Below are positions 12,016 through 22,072 of a stretch of 64,000 nt of DNA, piece after piece (the first letter of the stretch is position 1; each line of letters opens with the position of its first letter). This stretch comes from Primulina eburnea. Its lineage: Eukaryota; Streptophyta; Magnoliopsida; Lamiales; Gesneriaceae. The position numbers and the translations under genes are program-made. The stretch lies in contig NC_133117.1 in assembly GCF_022965805.1 (NCBI RefSeq), forward strand, positions 8,456,183 to 8,520,182. Direction: 5' to 3'. A model generated the notes under the pieces. The model was not told where the DNA came from. It saw only the letters and a list, made by a program, of their open reading frames with translations, and searched no databases.

Positions 12016-12684
12016 CAGGAAGTAGCTCGATCGAGAACTCTAGCTCTCTGTTTGGAGGAAGTCCTGATATATCATCGAGAAATACCTCTGAAAAGTCTCG
12101 AGCAACTTCTACTTCAGAAATTTGTGGCCTGGTCTCCTCAGAAGTTGCATATCTATGGGCCAAAAACCCTTGGCAACCCTTTCTCAAACACCTATGTGCC
12201 TTCAAGGATAAAATCAGGTGAGAAAATTTATTGGTATGAGTTGCTTCAAAAATAAACTGCTCTCCCTGAGGCGGTCTAACTATCATGGTCCTCTGCTTAA
12301 AGTCTATTGTTGCCCCATTTTTTGTTAACTAGTCCATCTAAATAATACTATCAAATTCAGACATAGGTAAGGCTATCAAGTCAACATTCACTGCTTTCCC
12401 TTGCAATAGTAGTTCAACATTCCTAATCATGTGATAAGATAAAAGTTCCTCCTCCGAAGGTATCGTCACACAATAACCCCTCCAATAATTTCTCCAGTAA
12501 AACATGCAATCCTAGCATAAAAGACTCAGAAATGAAAGAAGGCGTAGCACCAGAATCAATCAATGCAGTAGTAGGTATACCAGCTAAAAGTATCATATCT
12601 GTGATAACTGTGGCCTCTAGATCTGCCTGCTCTGCTGTCATGAGAAATCCTCTCCCCTTCAATGGCAGCTTCAACTGTGGACAA
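12016..12684 (-). pseudogene. G: gypsy protease-RT relic
   Basis: On the minus strand 12674-12423 encodes GIPTTALIDSGATPSFISESFM, a retropepsin active site, preceded by GRGFLMTAEQADLEA. 12286-12016 encodes RPPQGEQFIFEA, KGCQGFLAHR, DFSEVFLDDISGLPPNRELEFSIELLP, the protease-RT linker. The rest of RT is missing where H's 3' LTR begins, and the upstream side is cut by A's LTR. G is therefore older than, or was rearranged together with, both neighbours. The RNase H relic at 1474-1735 has the same strand and may belong to it. Confidence 0.75.
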
Positions 12685-14391
12685 TGTGGGGACTCGGACG
12701 CTAATTCATTTCTTAATCGTCTTTGGAAATAAATGGATCAATTAAATAAACTGGGTCTAAATTATTATTTTTTAAATATTTAAATGCGGAACATATGATA
12801 ATCCATTTTATATAAATATCAAGAGTAAAGTACAACTCTTGTACAACATACATTCTTATCAAACTAAGGTTCAGCAACTACATATCTAGTGCTGAAACCA
12901 ACTCTAATTATGGGTCCGGATCTCCACGCTAATATCGATCTCTCGTCCTCTTCTCGACCCTGATCCTGTACCACCTGTTGTCATGCACACATACAAACAC
13001 AACAACAGCCAGATAAATCCGATGAGAATATAATTCCCAGTATAAACCAAGTATACATGCATTTCATATAAAAGCATATAAGAAGCATATAACAGTTATC
13101 AATAACATGTATCAAATCGGAAAGACATGAATCGATATAAAACTGTAAATCAAACTCTTCGATTCTTAATTTCTGACTCGACTATGATCTAGTCTAGTCT
13201 AGGGATCTCGGTTCCCGGACGTTGGCATATTATATCGAATCTCTAGCAATAGAAGTCGATCTACTCCTAAACACATCGATATAAACCAAACATCCAATGT
13301 CTTGGCACCTCTGCCACAGACTTGGCACCTCTGCCAATGACTCGTTCTCATAATCTATCTGCTATTCTCTGTTTTTCTATAAATAAATAAAATAAGCATA
13401 TACATTCAAAGAATACAAAGATATTAAAACAATAATAAATAAGTATGTGGTTTTGGGAAACTCAAGTCAAATCTAACTCGAGTCGTATCTCCCGGTTAAC
13501 ATTGATTTATACATTTCTTTTGTCGATCTGACGAAGTCGAAGTCTTGAATTCGAATCTATCAACACTCAATCTGTCAATGACATTCGAAATATACAGTCT
13601 CAATATACAACTCAAATCAAAACATCTCAATCTTATCGAATTCTGACGGCATAACTCAAAATACCGACAATACAATATCAGTATATACCAATCAACAACT
13701 CATAACCAATAACAAACACAATCTGATACCAAATATGTATATAGTCTCAATCAAATCAATTTGAAAATGATAACAATTTCATATGGTATTTGTTCTTCAA
13801 TCCGGTTTCGATTATACGATGACTAAATTCTCAGGAACACATATAATCAAACTCTGATTCCTTCAATATCATATTTTCAAGTCATAACAAAACATAAGAA
13901 AACTTACGTCTACGTGAAGCCTTTGTCGAGGGGAACACAGTACTAAACTCGGATTGAAAATCAGACAGTCGGATCTTGTAAAAGTAGAATTATAAACGTC
14001 AAAGAAACTTAAAGCTTTTCCCTGGAATTTCTCTCGTTTCTTGCCTGAAGTTCTTAAGGAAATGAATCAATCAAATATTATATGCATGTCTAGGCCAAGT
14101 GGCTTCATCTTTGTACTGCACGTCTCGCGCATATGCGCGACCTTCCTCGGCGCATATGCGCGAGACCTACTGTCTCGGCATTCTTGAATTCATCAGCTCG
14201 CGCATATGCGCGAGGTCTTCTGCCATACTCGTGCATATGCGCGCCTCTTCTCGCACATATGCGCGAGGTCTTCTGCCCTCGCACATACAATATGCCTTCG
14301 TCTTGTCTTTTCTCGATCTATTTCATTCATAATCACGTCAACTCATCAATTAATGATTTCTGATTACAATAATATAATCTCGGACATTACA
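12685..14391 (-). repeat. A 3' LTR
   Basis: On the plus strand it runs from TGTGGGGACTCGG to ggacattaca, that is TGTAATGTCC...GTCCCCACA on the element strand, the same ends as F and B. It is 1707 bp. Plus-strand 14110-14285 holds the palindrome cluster described separately. The flank beyond the LTR end is gacaa (12680-12684); the other flank of A is not visible. Confidence 0.85.
14110..14285. repeat. Cluster of GCGCATATGCGC palindromes (A LTR)
   Basis: About seven copies of the self-complementary core (T)CGCGCATATGCGCG(A), some with one change, at irregular spacing of 15 to 35 bp. Translations on both strands give RICAR/RAYAR/HMRE repeats, which are artefacts of the palindrome. Confidence 0.9.
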
Positions 14392-14404
14392 ATCCTCCCC
14401 CTTT
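14392..14404 (-). promoter_or_regulatory. Polypurine tract of A
   Basis: Minus-strand aaagggggaggat lies directly before the LTR start, and thus marks the 3' LTR. Confidence 0.8.
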
Positions 14405-14519
14405 AAAATCTGATTTCGTCCCCGAAATCACAAGCAATCAAATCAGATAAGGCAGGCAACATATATAAAAAAACTAATAATAAACTCACATCAATGGAAT
14501 AATTCTGTGAATTTCTGTC

Positions 14520-15605
14520 TCATGTCTGATTCAGTCTCTCACATATCTTCTTCAATGTCATGACGACTCCACTGAACTTTTACAAGCGGAATAGTCTTTG
14601 TTCTGAGTTGCTTTTCTTTACGATCAAGAATCTGAATCTGCTTCTCAAAATAACTCAGAGTCTCATCAAGTTCGGCCTCGTCTGGCTGAAGAATATGATA
14701 TGCATCAGGAAGATATTTCTGCAATAAAGATACATGAAAGGCATCATGTATTCCAGATAGAGACAGAGGTAGGGCAATTCAATAGGCACAATCACCTATC
14801 TTCTCTAAAATATCGTACGGCCCAATATATCGTGGAGACAACTTCCCTTTCTTGCCAAATCTAACAACGCCTCTGAAAGGAGAAATATTCAGAAATACTC
14901 TATCTCTTGCCTCAAGTACCAGCGGTCGTCGTCGAACATTGGCATATTTCGCCTGTCTATCTTGTGCTGTCTTCATTCTTTTCTGAATCAGTTTCACTTT
15001 CTCTGTCATTTCTCGAATCATATCAGGTCAAATCTCAGGTACCTTAGAGATATCATCCCAATAAAGAGGGGATATGCACTTCTTGCCATACAACACTTCA
15101 AACGAAGTCATCTCTACACTCGTTTGATAGCTGTTGTTGTAGGAAAATTCGCAAAGTGGCAAAGAATCTTGCCAACTAATGCCAAAATCTAGCACTATAG
15201 CTCTAAGCATATCCTCTAATGTCTGGATAGTCCGCTCTGACTGTCCGTCAGTCTGAGGATGATATGCGGTACTCAGAGGTAACTTCGTACTTAGAGCTTG
15301 CTGCAAACTGTGCCAAAAGTGCGAAGTAAACTGAGGATCACGGTTTGATACAACCGACTTCGGCACTCCATGCAATCTGACCACTTCTCTGACATAAATC
15401 TCTGCCATCTGGTCGTGTCGGTATGTCATCTTGTACGGAATAAAACATGCTGATTTGGTCAATCTGTCAGTCACGACCCAATTTGCATCACAATCTCTGG
15501 AGGACGTGGTAGCTTCGTCACAAAGTCCTATGGATATATGATCTCATTTCCACTCTGGAATGGATAAGCTCTGTAACAGACCTCCTGGTTTCTTTCTTTC
15601 ATATT
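14520..15605 (-). pseudogene. A integrase core and chromodomain (decayed)
   Basis: On the minus strand: VTDRLTKSACFIPYKMTYRH, VREVVRLHGVPKSVVSNRDPQF, TAYHPQTDGQSERTIQTLEDML (catalytic Glu region), CEFSYNNSYQTS and FEVLYGKKC (ORF 15028-15474). After a stop come KVKLIQKRMKTAQDRQAKYA and GVVRFGKKGKLSPRYIGPYDILEKIG (14779-15021). After another stop come QKYLPDAYHILQPDEAELDETLSYFEKQ and the chromodomain start IPLVKVQWSRHDIEED (14539-14724). The second catalytic Asp motif is changed to SNRD. At least three stops, so not functional. Confidence 0.9.
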
Positions 15606-16556
15606 TCACCTATTGGCAATTCAAATATCTGGAAACAAAATTTGCAATATCTACTTTCATCTGTTTCCACCAGAACCGTTTTTTCAAATCATTGTACATT
15701 TTTCTGCCATCAGGATGAATACTAAATTGACTACTGTGCGCTTCTGACAATATCTGTCGTTTCAAATTTGAAACATCTGGCACAACAAGACGATTATTCA
15801 CATATAATACATTCATGAACCTGATATCTGATCGATGCCCTGATCTGACCATCGAAATCGAGTTCTGAACATTCCGATCAACTTTCTGAGCTTCTTTAAT
15901 TCTCAAAATCAGCTCCGGTTCGACTTGAACATCATAGAGTCTTAATGGCTTATAATCTGTCTCCAATACTAATCCAGAAAGAAAACAATCTTCAATCATA
16001 TTTGAAACACGAATCGTCGATAAGGATAAAGAACATACCTTTCGACTCAGTGCATCAGCTGCTGCATTTGATTTTCCCGGATAATATTTGATTTCATAGT
16101 CAAAATCTTTCAATAAATCAAGCCATCTACGCTGCCTCATATTCAGTTCTGACTGTGAAAATAGATATTACAGGGTCTTGTGATCAGAATAAATTTCAAA
16201 CTTTTCACCGTATAGATAGTGTCGCCAAATCTTCAAAGCAAATACGATAGCAGCCAATTTAAGATCATGAATCAGATAGCGAGTCTCATGCGGCTTCAAC
16301 TGTCTTGAGGCATAAGAAATGACATGTCCTCGCTGCATCAAAACACAACCTAATCCTCTGTGAGAAGCATCACAATAAACAACAAAATCATCAGTACCTG
16401 ACGGAATAGTCAACACCGGAGCACTGGTCAATCTCTTCTTCAATTCTAGAAAACTGGCTTCACACTCCTCTGACCAGATAAACGGTGCATTCTTCTGAGT
16501 CAGCTGAGTAATCGGCTTAGCAATACTGGAGAAATCTTTGATAAATCGTCGATATT
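15606..16556 (-). pseudogene. A RT end, RNase H and integrase zinc domain (part of pol, decayed)
   Basis: From the D junction the frame reads [17 protein letters not shown], then [90 protein letters not shown], a [38 protein letters not shown], and the HHCC region EAHSSQFSIHPDGRKMYNDLKKRFWWKQMKVDIANFVSRYLNC, followed by a stop. The catalytic RNase H residues are kept. The sequence is continuous with RT at 39553 across the D insertion. Confidence 0.9.
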
Positions 16557-16964
16557 TGAAAAGATCGGTTAAACGAATGAAAAGTGTTTAGAAGGGGGGG
16601 TTGAAGAAACATTTCACCAATTATATATTTTCTTCGAAGATTTGGGTTCAGTTCTGTTACAAATTGACTCTCAGTATCACGTCAATCAATGACAATCAGT
16701 TAAACTGAAGAAAACAGTTGCGGAATATAAACTGACTGAAAGATAGAATATCTAACTGAAATATAATAACTGAAGTAAAAGGAACACGATTGTTTCTGGA
16801 TGTTCGGAGACTTGAATAACTCCTACGTCACCTCTTCTATCACGAAGATAGGATATCCACTAAAATACTTTGATCAAATACAAGTGTAACGCCCCAGATT
16901 TGACGATTGTCCTCACTGTACCAAGACGAGTCTTTCCAGCGTGCTTATGTCCTCACTCACACGC

Positions 16965-17090
16965 ACCCTGAGAAACTTCCCAGGAGGTCACCCATCCCAA
17001 AATTGCCCCAAGTCAAGCACGCTTAACTTTAGAGTTCTTTTGTTATGAGCTACCGAAAAGAAGATGCACCTTCGTGATATGAGTAGTACC
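16965..17090 (-). other. 5S rRNA-derived segment in the left Cassandra LTR
   Basis: On the minus strand it has the 5S-like blocks AAGTTAAGCGTGCTTG and GATGGGTGACCTCCTGGGAAG in 5S order, which include the internal RNA polymerase III promoter region. The 5' third of 5S is too diverged for a real 5S gene. A second copy is in the right LTR at about 17432-17548. Confidence 0.85.
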
Positions 17091-17431
17091 AATCAATCTT
17101 TTAAGCCCTCTTCAACTATACAGTCCATTACATTGAACAGTCTCGGAATCCCTCTCATTCTCGTGTGGGTCGGTTCATTCTTGTTCCCTCCACCTAGAAG
17201 CCTGTCAGGAGCCGCTCATTGTCTGTGCAACTGATGGCACCGGCGATCACCCCCCGCCCTCTTTGGCCCTAGGCCTCACATGCCCACCAGCTTCCGCTTG
17301 GTTCTTCCCCGAACCACACCGTACTAATAGAGGTCGGCTCTGATACCACTTGTAACGCCCCGGATTTGACGACTGTCCTCACTGTACCAAGACGAGTCTT
17401 TCCAGCGTGCTTATATCCTCACTCACACGCA

Positions 17432-17548
17432 CCCTAGGAAAATTCCCAGGAGGTCACCCATTTCAAAATTGCCCCAAGTCAAGCACGCTTAACTTTGGAG
17501 TTCTTATGTGATGAGCTACCGAAAAGAAGCACCTTCGTGATATGAGTA
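17432..17548 (-). other. 5S rRNA-derived segment in the right Cassandra LTR
   Basis: Same blocks as in the left LTR with a few changes (tttcaaaattg, ttggagttcttatgtgatgag). It belongs to the Cassandra LTR and is not a ribosomal gene. Confidence 0.85.
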
Positions 17549-18382
17549 GTACAAATCAAATCTTTTAAGCCCTCTTCAACTGTACAGTCCATTACATTGA
17601 ACAGTCTCGGAATCCCTCTCATTCCCGTGTGGGTCGGTTCATTCATGTTCCCTCCACCTAGAAGCCTTCCAGGAGCCGCTCATTGTCCGTGCAACCGATA
17701 TCACCGGCGATCACCCCCCGCCATCTTCGGCCCCGGGCCTCACAACAAGACTTGTACTAACCCACTTCAGTTTGGACTTAACACTGCCAAAACTGAAACT
17801 TTTAGTTACAAACGCTTTTACAGTGCTTGACTGATCTAAGCACGACTTAAAGAATGTAGCAGATATTACAAAGTGCTAGTAAGCTCAAATATGTAGCCTG
17901 AATGCTACTGATAGAACAAGTAAGCGTGAGCTTTCGATATTAGAATGCAAGTAAATATTTTTTCAGCGTAACAGCAAGCTTAATAAGATTCGTATTTTTC
18001 CGAGTTTTTTTCGTATTTTTCTCAGCTGCTCTCTTCAACTATTTATATGCTTCCCTTTCAACGGTAAAATTAACTGCTGTTTGAATATTATATCCGTTGA
18101 AATGCCACATCATTATTCTTCTGACAGCCGTACTCTGTTACCTCTGAAATGCGGCGTTCCACTTCATAATGGAATGCAGTGTACTATTGTCGATTCCCGA
18201 TAACTGATGACGTGTTCAACTTAATTAATCAGCTGCTGTGTGATTAGCTGTTGAGGAGAATAACTGAGTTGCGTTTCAGTTGGGTAGATCAGTTTACTAG
18301 ATTCAGTTTCTGAGTTCAGTTTACTCAATCAGTTGGTTCGCATAATCAGTTGGTTCATATTTTGTCAAACGCCGGAATTTAG

Positions 18383-19862
18383 TGTTGCAACTTTGATTAT
18401 TGCACTCCCAAGAGCAGGTTGTCCACAAGTAGTATAATTCAGTGAGTCCGATATCGTATCCACAGGGAAGCTAAGGTAATTACAAGTCACTACAATGTCT
18501 TTTTGTTTTGTTTTTGTTTTTGTTTTTAATTTTAATTGTATGAATCTTTAATGGGTAAATTTTAATTGTTTGAATTTTAATTTAAGTAGTTGAGATTAAA
18601 GGATCCACTCTTGGTATTTTAATAAAGTTAACATTAATGAACATTATTAAAATTCACTTAATAAAATGGTTCCAATATATTAAATAATCATATTTATATT
18701 ATGTTATATATTATTATCTTATAAGTATATAATATATACCAAAACTTATAAATGTTGTCAAATATTTATTGTGCTATATATATTTGTAAACACTAAATCA
18801 GGGTTCCCACTTTAATAGGTTGGTAGCACCAAACAAACATTTAAATGGTACCAAAAAATTAATATTATGATATATTGATATATAATAAATCAAGGTATCC
18901 ACTTTAAATGGTTGGTAATACCAAACTAACATTTAAATGGTACCAAGAATTTAGTGTGACATATAGCAACAATAAATCAAAATTCCCACTTATAAGTAGG
19001 GTATAATAATGCTTAAAGAAATAAATATAACATAAACAATAAATAATAATTAAATAATATAAAACATAGATTATTATCTTTTAATAACCTTATTATCATG
19101 CCAAGAGTTTCAACTTTTCATCTCAACCTTGGGAAGTTAGCTACTCATTATTCAAAGTATAAAACTTTGAATATGAAAATAACATGCTAATTATATTTAA
19201 ATGAAGAAATAAAGGAAAAATAAAGAGATAAATATTATGAACTCAAAGATTTGTTCATAGAATGAGGGATATCTCAATTCATTACAATGCACCCTCTATT
19301 TATAGCCAAATTTAGGGAGACAACCACAAATAAAATATTATTTTTTATACAAAGTCTTCATTGGTGTTCCAAGAAATTATATTTTAATGCACATCACTTT
19401 TGAAAATCTTCTCATCCGAATTTTCTTTTCCCTATAAAATAAAACATGTAGATATCTGAGTTATTGAGTTGTGGTATTTTTTTCACACCATTTGACCAAG
19501 TAATTTGAGAGATATGGTCAAAATACTATAGCATGGTAAAACTGCCATTCCTTTGGTAACTTTATTTGTTGCTTAATTTGTTCCCAATTGTGAGAGGATT
19601 TTTATCTCATGCTTGTCGACAATATTGTAGATATTATAATCAACTTTCTACAGGTCCAAGAATCATCTTAATCCCATTTGCAACGCCAAGGTTATTCTTG
19701 TTTTATCGAACCTGTAAAAATCGTAAAACCTTATAATTACACAACAACTTATTTTTTATACAATTTATTATAAAACATATAATATTTAAACATTTAATAA
19801 AACAAAAACTATAAATTTATATTATAAAACATTTAATTAATGTACAATTTTTATGTTTATCA
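18383..19862 (-). repeat. C 3' LTR
   Basis: 1480 bp, plus-strand ends TGTTGCAACTTTG and TTTTTATGTTTATCA. It holds two imperfect copies of a 92-bp unit (18795 and 18886 on: ccactttaaatggttggtaa) and a partial third. The third part, around 18955-19055, is absent from the 5' LTR. No gene. The segment 18425-18480 (gtgagtccgatatcgtatcc) is the U5 region near the transcript 5' end. Confidence 0.9.
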
Positions 19863-19898
19863 CACCTCCCAATCAGCTTATTGCTAGTCCCTAGCAAT
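19863..19898 (-). promoter_or_regulatory. Polypurine tract of C with adjacent hairpin
   Basis: On the minus strand an 8-bp perfect stem (ATTGCTAG/CTAGCAAT, 3-nt loop, 19880-19898) is followed after about nine bases by GGGAGGTG, which abuts the LTR start TGATAAAC. The purine run is the expected plus-strand primer. The hairpin recurs elsewhere (see findings). Confidence 0.75.
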
Positions 19899-20970
19899 TT
19901 AAGTGTTAATAGAAATACAAGACATATTGATTAATTTAAATAGAAATGTAATCAGAACTATCTAAGTGTTTAAATTAAATTTGAAAACTGTCAAAGTTAT
20001 ATCAAGATCATCATAATTATAATTTATGAAATAATTTGAGATGATCAATTCAAAGCTTATTTCAGGTAGTTAAATGTACACGGCCTTCAGAAATTCTTAG
20101 TAAGAGTCTCAACTCCATACCCTCACGGGTTAATAAATGTTTCAATTTATGGCAACGATTTCTCTCATGGAGTTGGAATACAGATAAATGCTCAGGAAAA
20201 TGGTTTACAAAATGCAGACAGACAAACGAGACAAACTAATCAAAAGATAGAAAATCCATTGATTCAAAATATAGTTGTTCTTATTATATATTTTTTTCCT
20301 GATCTATGTTTTTTTCACAACATCATGAAATCAGACTAAGTTTAAGTTTTTTGACCACATATTTATTTAATTTGTACAATAAATTTCTTTTTTTTTATGA
20401 TAGATATATGGGTCGTAGCATATAACTTAAAAATTACATAGATATTCAATATCTTCCTTTTTGTATTTTTCTCTTTTTTTTTTCCAGGAAATATCATTTT
20501 TTTTTTCAAAATAAGAACTCAAGATCAAAACAATATATAGTCTTTCTCATGATTAATAAATGCTCGAAAAATGTTTTCTCAGTCCTCTCCACTCACTCAC
20601 AAAATACGTGTGAGTTTAAAATTTTAGGTACTCTTATAAGGTATATCTTGGTCCATATACTTTAATACCTGATTTTATCACAATTGTTAATCACTCAAAA
20701 AGATTTCATAAATCATATTTTTATATTGATCAGAATATTAAAATTGACTTTTTTTTCAAATAAAAATTTAAACATTCTTAAATAGATTAATGCATGTTAT
20801 AATTTAAATCTTTCAAACATGTAATGTATGACATTTTTGCAAAAATTAATAAGATACAAACAATAAACATGGTTTTATTTTAAAATAATATATTTATTTT
20901 TTAATTTTTATTTGTTTATTTATTTTTTAAAAGTTTCTTTTTTTAAGTTGTTTTTTTTATAAGTTTGTTC
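19899..20970. other. Non-coding AT-rich part of C
   Basis: About 1.1 kb without an open frame on either strand. It has long T runs on the plus strand (20285-20510 and 20880-20960), so the transcript would be A-rich here. It lies between the two hairpin/purine modules. Confidence 0.6.
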
Positions 20971-21007
20971 ACCCCTCAATCAGAATATGACATTGTCCCT
21001 AATGTCA
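20971..21007 (-). promoter_or_regulatory. Second hairpin and purine tract in C (internal)
   Basis: On the minus strand TGACATT/AATGTCA (7-bp stem, 6-nt loop, 20988-21007) is followed by tattctgattGAGGGGTG. The part CTGATTGAGGGGTG matches the true polypurine tract region CTGATTGGGAGGTG at 12 of 14 bases. It starts about 100 bp after the LOG stop codon. Confidence 0.65.
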
Positions 21008-21109
21008 AAATAACTATTAATAAAGAGTACATAATGAAAGAGATATCACCTAGAATTTTATTGAAGATAAAAAACTGAAACAAACGCAAACCAATCCACG
21101 ACTTTTGAA

Positions 21110-21748
21110 TCAATGATCCAACTTTCTTTTCTTACTGCTTGACTGCGACCAACTGATCTTTGTTATCATCGGATCGGGCTTATGAACAAAAGCTTCCAAA
21201 GTATCAATTAATTGGTCGGCAGTCGAAGCAGAGATGAGCATACTTCGTGAATTTTCTGAAATGAAATTCTGTTCCACAACTTTATCAAGAAATGTCAACA
21301 AACTGTCATAATAATTATTGATATTCAACAAGCCCACAGGTTTATTATGGATAATAAGTTGTGCCCAAGAAACAGTGTGGAAAATTTCTTTTAATGTACC
21401 AAAACCACCTGGTAGTGCGATAAAAACATCAGAATTTTCAATCATTTTTGTGATTCTTTCATACATAGAAGAAACTTTTAATTCCTCACCAATCGTAACA
21501 CCTGTAATATTTCCTTCAGCTAAAGCTGTAGGAATAATACCCAAAACTTGACTACCTCCAAGATGAGCAGATGTAGAAACAGATCCCATTAACCCAATAT
21601 TACCTCCCCAATATACCAAGTGAATTTTTCTCTCAGCCAATATCTTTCCAAGATTATTCGCTGCTTCTACAAACACTTTATTTTTTCCAGGACTCGACCC
21701 ACAAAATACACAAATATTTTTCAATATTTGTGCAGAGGTTCCAGCCAT
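21110..21748 (-). CDS. LOG-like cytokinin riboside 5'-monophosphate phosphoribohydrolase carried by C
   Basis: An unbroken 212-codon ORF from ATG at 21748. LOG enzymes release active cytokinin bases from their riboside monophosphates in cytosol and nucleus. Seen here: CVFCGSSPG (residues 13-21), a dinucleotide-fold loop VYWGGNIGLMG (45-55), Arg98 in MYER, and the family signature PGGFGTLKE (113-121) with Glu121; then VSWAQLIIHNKPVGLLN and YYDSLLTFLDKVVEQNFI. Length is normal for plant LOGs (about 210-230). Plant LOG genes normally have several introns; this copy has none, which fits capture through RNA. Oddities: Trp47 where the family has Gly (YGGG becomes YWGG), MYERITKM in place of the usual MHERKAEM, and a basic tail KKRKLDH. 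It lies in the sense direction, between integrase and 3' LTR, in an element whose gag-pol is broken. Function is by family; activity is unknown. Confidence 0.9.
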   Translation of the reverse strand: MAGTSAQILKNICVFCGSSPGKNKVFVEAANNLGKILAERKIHLVYWGGNIGLMGSVSTSAHLGGSQVLGIIPTALAEGNITGVTIGEELKVSSMYERITKMIENSDVFIALPGGFGTLKEIFHTVSWAQLIIHNKPVGLLNINNYYDSLLTFLDKVVEQNFISENSRSMLISASTADQLIDTLEAFVHKPDPMITKISWSQSSSKKRKLDH

Positions 21749-21815
21749 GTTTTTTTTACTTTATTTTTTTTTCCTGCGAAAATAGAGAGAAAGATGAGAG
21801 ATTTTATAGGGGTAA
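21749..21815 (-). promoter_or_regulatory. TATA box and splice-acceptor-like site upstream of the LOG gene
   Basis: On the minus strand TATAAAA lies at 21808-21802, 54 bp before the ATG. A pyrimidine-rich stretch (ctctcatctttctctctatt) follows and ends in ttcgcag|g (AG at 21775-21774). This can be read as a core promoter with a Y patch, or as a 3' splice site that would place the LOG ORF first on a spliced mRNA. The sequence cannot decide which. Confidence 0.5.
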
Positions 21816-22072
21816 TATGTTATCAGGACAAAAATATGGGTCAAAGTTGTAAACAGAATAAACAGTAAAAATAATAATGAAACACATGCATATAAACAGT
21901 AGTGTGATTGTGGCTAACAATTTTCCTCTGGTTTTACGTCCAGAAACGGCTTCAACGCCTTCTATGAGTCGAGGATATGCTTCCTATCCAGTTTTCTTAT
22001 AAATTGACAAAAAAGGTCTTTTTTAGTCGGATTCCCAAGACTATTAAGATGACGCTCATCTTAGAATTATTT

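Larger units (their letters stand above)
16885..17744 (-). mobile_element. Cassandra TRIM retrotransposon
   Basis: An 860-bp miniature element: two LTRs of 396 bp (16885-17280) and 394 bp (17351-17744) around a 70-bp internal part without any gene. Plus-strand LTR ends are TGTAACGCCCC and GGCCTCACA. The internal part ends in GGCTCTGATACCA (17336-17348), the reverse complement of a tRNA-Met primer site, so the element is on the minus strand. The target duplication acaag is perfect (16880-16884 and 17745-17749), and D's other LTR shows the empty site. 5S-rRNA-like sequence in the LTR identifies Cassandra. It cannot move without enzymes from other elements. Confidence 0.93.

Noticed and set aside
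16965..17548. Two 5S rRNA genes
   Set aside because: Only the 3' two thirds of 5S is recognisable, with many changes, and both copies lie inside Cassandra LTRs.
17597..17830. 77-codon plus-strand ORF
   Set aside because: Runs from a Cassandra LTR into D's LTR; chance.
21318..21551. Plus-strand ORFs opposite LOG (21318-21551, 21620-21868)
   Set aside because: Shadows of the real minus-strand gene; no family features.
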